Part shown: piece by piece, positions 58,877 to 64,000 of the stretch | Layout: every line of letters starts with the position of its first letter | Position numbering within the stretch: position 1 is the first letter of the stretch | DNA from: Cyathus striatus | Lineage: Eukaryota; Basidiomycota; Agaricomycetes; Agaricales; Nidulariaceae | Length of the DNA stretch: 64,000 bases | Direction: 5' to 3' | Assembly (NCBI GenBank): GCA_025738555.1 | Contig: JAOVFP010000003.1 | Coordinates: 4,774,001-4,838,000 of the forward strand | The notes under the pieces: generated by a model | Database searches by the model: none | Told to the model about the DNA's origin: nothing | What the model saw: the letters and a program-made list of their open reading frames with translations, nothing else | Translations under genes and position numbers: made by a program

Positions 58877-60640
58877 TCACTCAGGCAACGTGGGGTTAAT
58901 CAAAAGGTTCACAAATACAACAAAGATAATTGCAATTCCGCCAGCTAACGCGACCCCACTGATCCACCCACCGCGCATTATCAAAAGATCCGCCTGACCA
59001 GGTGCTATTATATTGTACCCGGCACTTCTCAAGCCCAAAACGCTGCTGTTACAATAACACCTGTCGAAGAAGTTCGTGAACTGGAACAAGCATGATACGA
59101 CGATCCATATCGCATTTATTGACGCGATAAGCTTTCCTATTCGACGGAGGAGTATCGAATATATTCGAAAAGCACCTCGTGGGTTTCGATGACGGCCAGT
59201 AGAGGACGTTGTGGAACAGTGGGAGAGGACGCTTGAGATGACAAGCAGTAGCCACGTAATGGTGGATAAAGCGCCGTAAGCAATGTATGAACCTGAGCGG
59301 CACCCAAGGCCTGACAGACCAAATTAAGCATGCATTCTTCAATGTAAAAATATCAGCAAGTTCTCACCGCGGGTGGGAGTAAACCAGGCGATAAGGACTG
59401 CACCACCTACAGTACCCCATTGCAGCAACAGCGCCATCCCAGATGCAATGAACATATGAGAAAAGGCGCAGGAACCCCACCTACTCCGAACACCTTTCTC
59501 CAAAGAGAGCATTTCACAGTAGTCGGCGACCTCCGTTTTGTTCCCAACACGATTTTCTTCATATAGAGTTTTGCCCTTCTCCATCTCTACCCAGTCTGCA
59601 AGGCGGTTCACAGGTCTGTGCTGTTGAACATTGTTACACGCGCTAGAATACGCGTCAGAGATCGTCTCGACGGCTTGTACCCACGGCAGAAAGCGAGCAT
59701 AATTAAAGATGGGCGCAGTGCACTTCTCGTCTATCCTAAGAGTATCGTGATCATTAAAGTCCAGACAAATGGCACGTTCGTCAGAGACGGTGCTTGCGAG
59801 CACAATCTCCCCGTTGTCTTTAGCCATATATGCTATTCCGTTCGCCTTTTGGACTGCTTTGCGGAGGCGGTCGGAATCACATTTTGGAGATATCTGTAGC
59901 CAGCCTACGACGATGGGGATCAACCACAGCCAGAGCGATCCGACGCCTTGACCGTGGGATTGAAATGTAGCTGTAATATCTCCAGTGAAAGAATCGATCA
60001 CGGTGAATACGTATGCGATGACTACCCATGCAATGGAGGTTGCTGCAGATATCGACCACGTATATGTGTAGTCAAGCCATACTACAAGCTCATCCCACCA
60101 CTCATCATTGTGTGGAAGCACGATAAGAGACGCAAGTAAAGTTTCGTCGTTGGTGATCTTTAAAGGCGATTGCTGAAGACTGCTAAGTACGCGAACAGCA
60201 TTTCTCGCGTTAGGGTAACGATATGCCCTAAAACGACGTGCTATCCATCGCCCATTGAGAACCGTTAATGCGAGTGAATAAGCTGCCAGCGCCGGCGATC
60301 CGACAGTCAGTAACATTGATTCCAAGTTGATCAGCTTGTCGTTTGTGCCGAATGGTAGTTGTGAAATGAGAGCGAGCCAGGGGAGCAGCCAAGAGCTGAA
60401 TTCTTGAGAGAAGGTGGACCATTGAAATGGTTCTTGGCCCGCCCCGCAAAATTCGATACAGTTGTGATAGCCGACTGCTGTGATCTCAGTCCCGTTTGAT
60501 GGTTGGCCTAAGCTGTTTAATCCAATGGGACCATAGTCACCTTTTTTAATGTTGACTAGGCATTGGTCGAAGTTGACTGAAGCTTGTGATAGGAGAGGAA
60601 GAATCGCGAGGCACAAGAGGATCACGAGGTGGTTGGCCAT
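58877..60640 (-). CDS. Multi-pass membrane protein family, copy E (intact)
   Basis: 568 residues from exons 59368-60640 and 58877-59310; the 57-base intron has a GTGAGA donor at the family position. Signal peptide MANHLVILLCLAILPLLSQA, then SVNFDQCLVNIKKGDYGPIG, CGAGQEPFQW and hydrophobic segments matching copy B. FQFTNFFDRCYCNSSVLGL and the NPTLPE end are conserved. No frame break. It is 49-50 kb from the left-hand copies and on the same strand. It serves as the intact reference for reading the split gene C/D. Confidence 0.87.
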
Positions 60641-61735
60641 CGTGCCTGAACGTGGCTTTAGAGATTCCTTGTCTGAATCGAACTAGCACAGTGCTCACCT
60701 CAGTTTAATGGCCTGTAGTACTACAGGCTTGGAAAGTCGAATACGCAAGTATTGGAGGGAGATCGGAAGAGGCTACCTTATTACATAGTTGCTGAGATAG
60801 TGACAGAGGGCGATGCTCACTGTGCGCCAATCAGGCCTGCCATTCTTTGCTAAAACTTAGAAACAAACCTTAGGAAGCAATATACCAATCGCAGCAAGTA
60901 CCCCCTCAGGGCATTATCGGTACACGCTTGTTATCTCCACTAGGTGAATGTCAATCATTGTAATGTATACAGATAGCTCATTAACGACACTTACCTGGCG
61001 TTTTTCCCATCAAATCATGTCAAGAGCTGCTTTCAATGAAGCATCTACACATAAGTAACTTCCCGTTTCTTGCTGGTAGTCTCCGAACTCTATCAATAGT
61101 TCACCCTCTGTACTTATTCTCGGATAGGAAAGTACAGGGGGGATAACCAAAATGATACGAAGGACTCGGTATAGTGCTGCTGTAGTGCGACCTATTTAGA
61201 CCAGAGTCACCAGACAGCTTCGTGGCATTCATTGAGAACGGACATGTATAACAGATAAGGTTGCTGTTAGATAGTCAAGCGATATCAGGGATGGCCTAGG
61301 AATGATGAATGGAAGGGTGCATCGCCCTTGTGCACATGGCTGAGTTTGTGCGCAAGGAACCGGCAAAATAGGAAGTTCAAGGGATAATCGCGGGGGACTC
61401 CCTCAAGCTGACGCCTTCAAAACTCCAGGTCCGAGGCAGGAACGTTTGTCCGATGTCGGTATGAATAGCCCATTTGGATGTAGTGACAATATGCTGTTGC
61501 TCTGGCGTATTAACGAGGAACTGGAGAACGAAAATAACCAGAACGTATTTAGATGGAAGCTCGGAGCTCGAGTCGACCCCGTACATCACTTAGGCGGCTC
61601 TGTTGAACATCAGCGGGAAGAATAAACAACAATGAAGCGGGGTCAACGTCTAATCCACGCGAACCGCCAATTGAGTTGGCGATCACAAGGCGAACCACGC
61701 GATCGAACCTCAAAACAGATTCTTGACTCCGCTTC
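60641..61735. other. Intergenic
   Basis: Divergent upstream region of copy E and oligoribonuclease. Weak open frames only (61377-61589, 61549-61776 minus); no gene or repeat seen. Confidence 0.5.
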
Positions 61736-62899
61736 ATGCGATTATTTACGGCCACACTGGTTCGTAGCAAACGCACTGTACTTCAGCCAACTCTCGTAAA
61801 GAGCTACTCAACTGCGAAAAGATACGCACGCATATTGAAAATGGCATCTACTACCAACACAACCACCGGTGCGCTTGATTTCGCTGCGGGCCCACTTGTC
61901 TGGATCGATTGCGAGATGACGGGTTTGGATCCCAAGAAGGATAAGATCATTGAGATTGCTGTGAGTTTGTTGTGTTGGCGTTTCGTCGTGATTATTGACA
62001 GATTGTTCAGGTTATTATTACGGATGGGAACCTTGAGCAGGTGGACGAGGGTATTGAGTATATTGTTAAGACTGAGAAGGAGCTGCTCGATGGGTCAGTG
62101 GCTGTTACTCAGTGCGCGTGTTGATGTGTTGACTTGAAGATAGAATGGATGCGTGGTGTACAAAGCAGCATGGAAAGGTACATTTCCTCCCTTAATTGTC
62201 TTAAACTTATGATTTATTTTTATAGTCTGGATTAACAAAAGCGTGCTTAGAATCCCCACATACCCGTGAATTTGTATCGAACAAAATCCTCGAATACGTG
62301 AAGAAATGGATACCCAATCAACGTGTAGGAGTGCTTGCTGGAAATTCGGTGCATGCGGATAGATCGTTCCTTGTCGAAGAAATGCCAGAACTGACTGACT
62401 GGCTGCATTATCGGTCTCTTATTTTTCCTCTCCACGATGTTGCCAGTATACTGACATAGTTCTATTGTAACAGCATTGTCGGTGCGTTGGATATGCTTCG
62501 GATTGCTAGTCTTCAAGTCGACTAATCTTCCTTGCGATAATGCAGATGTATCATCCATAAAAGTAAGTACGCATTTACGCCGCAGTGCACCCTTTAAGAA
62601 CTTCCCTTATTAGGAGCTTGTACGCCGATGGTATCCTGACCTGCCAATGCGAAAGCGGGTTGAAAGTAACCATAGGTGCATTTTATTTCAATACGACACA
62701 TTCTGCTAGCTCTAAACCCTTTCTAGAGCGTTAGACGATATCAAAGGTTCAATAAATGGTACGTCACCCATATAACGTATCTATTTCCTGATTCATCTCA
62801 CATCGTAATCTAGAACTACGGTGGTATCGGCAAAATGTGTTTGTTAGTCCTGCCAGTTCTTCATCAACCTCTCGCGGGTCCGCCTTGGCCGGGAAATAA
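61736..62899 (+). CDS. REX2: Oligoribonuclease (DEDDh 3'-5' exonuclease)
   Basis: Degrades short oligoribonucleotides, mainly in mitochondria. The N-terminus from ATG 61736 (MRLFTATLVRSKRTVL, then STAKRYARIL) looks like a mitochondrial presequence. Core motifs: LVWIDCEMTGLDPKKDKIIE, VIITDGNLEQVDEGIEYIV, MDAWCTKQHGKSGLT, VGVLAGNSVHADRSFL, HYR-IVD-VSSIKELVRRWYP and NHRALDDIKGSINELRWYR. Exons: 61736-61960, 62011-62093, 62144-62177, 62226-62413, 62474-62481 (8 bases), 62546-62562 (17 bases), 62614-62675, 62727-62758, 62814-62899; frame is kept throughout. The two microexons encode IVD and VSSIK, which the family requires, so they are well supported. Confidence 0.92.
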
Positions 62900-63217
62900 A
62901 TAGAACGTGGCTTCAGCGCTTTCCCTTATGAAGTTTATCGTGTTGCAGTAACATATAAATTGTCGCTCCTTTTTGTCGCGCTGGAATTACAGCCATTACA
63001 GCTTCCGGTTTGTCTCGAAGATGGCTGCCATTTTTAGCCAGTGAGGCTAACTTACCACATATAATTGGATATTAATCGTATACCAAATAATAAGCGCATT
63101 TCGCCTCTGCGCTGCCCAAATTAACTCATGTACAACTACTACCATTAGGGAAAAGGCATCACATATTTACAACAGATCTAATACTTCGGTAATGCACCAG
63201 ATAGGAAACAAACCTAC
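62900..63217. other. Intergenic, convergent gene ends
   Basis: Short 3' spacer; nothing recognised. Confidence 0.5.
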
Positions 63218-64000
63218 TCAGGCTCCAACAGACCAAACCTTCTCGACCTCCGTGATGTCCTTGATGAGATCCTCTAAAGTCTTCTCCGGCGACGTATACT
63301 CAAGCTTAAGCACCTCGCGTGACCTCGTCGAATCCAACGTCGAAAGCGTAGGCGGGACATCCGGGAGGGTAGCCGGATCAACAACATTAAGACTTGGATA
63401 CGTTTTCTTCAAATATCCAGCTAACTGTTTCCAGCCGTAAAGGCCCCAGCTGATCAGGAAGCGCTTTTCCTCCGGGGCTGCGCGGGGTAGCTCTAGAGCT
63501 AACACGTGTGCCTTTGCAACATCGCGAACGTCCACGATGAATGGAATTGAAGCCGGCGGAGCGTTTCCGTTGATCAGTTCGTAGATGTGGATATTGGTGC
63601 CCATGTTGGATTTCGCCGGGGCTGGGAAGTGTGGTGCGTAGGGACCGATAACTACGCCTGGAAGTACTACATGGATCCAAATAGGTTTGGCAATTGATTG
63701 CGAGAGGGATGAAAATGTCGTGACTCACTGGTTGCAATGTCTAGCTTTGGGTGTTTCTTCGCAAAGTCCCAGACGGCCTTCTCAGCTAGAATCTTGGAAC
63801 AGAAGTAGACGAAGAGCCTGTTGCTTTCCGCCTGTGCGTGGATTTCATCGTCACTGGGAACCTTTCCCCAATCTTTAACGTTGTGAGTGGCTGATAACTA
63901 TGCCTTAGGCGTATCTTGCTTACCGGATTCCGTGAAGTTGACACCAGCGAAGGCAACCTTGAAGTCAGCTAGAGGGGCGAATAAGTCACGAAAGATTGAG
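63218..64000 (-). CDS. Extended SDR (dihydroflavonol reductase-like), 5' end outside window
   Basis: NAD(P)-dependent reductase or epimerase of the extended short-chain family. Visible exons include 63218-63666 and one ending at 63729. Sequence features in order: VPSDDEIHAQAESN, VYFCSKILAEKAVWDFAKKH (Tyr-x-x-x-Lys active-site variant with S-K in YFCSK), KLDIAT, LPGVVIGPYAPHFPAPA, MGTNIHIYELINGNAP and VDVRDVAKAHVLALELP, all typical of the substrate and C-terminal part. The Rossmann GxxGxxG start lies beyond 64000. The stop is at 63218-63220. The exact splice near 63880-63930 is unclear. Confidence 0.8.

Noticed and set aside
1..64000. CRISPR array, operons or bacterial signals
   Set aside because: No spaced direct repeats of that kind. 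Intron structure and gene content are fungal.
1..64000. tRNA or rRNA genes
   Set aside because: None recognised by eye on either strand; a dedicated tRNA scan would be needed to exclude short ones.

Overview
The window is nuclear DNA of a mushroom-forming basidiomycete (Agaricomycetes). Genes are broken by many GT-AG introns of about 45-65 bases. The gene content also fits: a FunK1-type fungal kinase, a Kyakuja/Dileera/Zisupton (KDZ) transposase fused to an Ulp1 protease, a fungal TET/JBP dioxygenase, chitin synthase, HEM13 and oligoribonuclease. All assignments come from reading the sequence and recalling families; no search was run.

Layout. Bases 1-622 are the 3' end of a chitin synthase. 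From 0.8 to 9.7 kb, minus-strand copies of an unnamed multi-pass membrane protein family follow: copy A with one in-frame stop, copy B intact, and the 3' half of copy C. The 5' half of the same gene lies at 42.7-43.9 kb. The two halves are separated by about 33.0 kb whose ends are inverted copies of one ~90-base sequence. The simplest reading is one very large DNA transposon inserted in a membrane-protein gene. A second intact paralogue (copy E) lies at 58.9-60.6 kb.

Inside the element (about 9,680-42,704) are a 13-exon KDZ-Ulp1 gene, a TET/JBP-type 2OG-Fe(II) dioxygenase, a 14-exon JmjC-type protein, a 1,103-residue protein with tandem repeats, a 153-residue unknown protein, a small protein with an RNase H1 N-terminal/viroplasmin domain and a 103-residue unknown. 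Between 19 and 25.5 kb sit broken pieces of apparent host genes (ubiquitin C-terminal hydrolase, subtilase, C2H2 zinc-finger protein, perhaps a methyltransferase and a proline-rich protein). Two decayed tyrosine-recombinase copies lie in opposite orientation. The transposase, SUMO-type protease and two kinds of oxygenase able to act on DNA bases or histones suggest an element that carries its own chromatin or DNA-modification tools; this is inference.

Right of the element the host region holds an FAD monooxygenase, a GH20 hexosaminidase-like gene with an apparent frameshift, a FunK1 kinase, a low-complexity acidic/basic protein, coproporphyrinogen III oxidase (HEM13), copy E, oligoribonuclease with two microexons, and the 3' part of an extended short-chain dehydrogenase running off the window.
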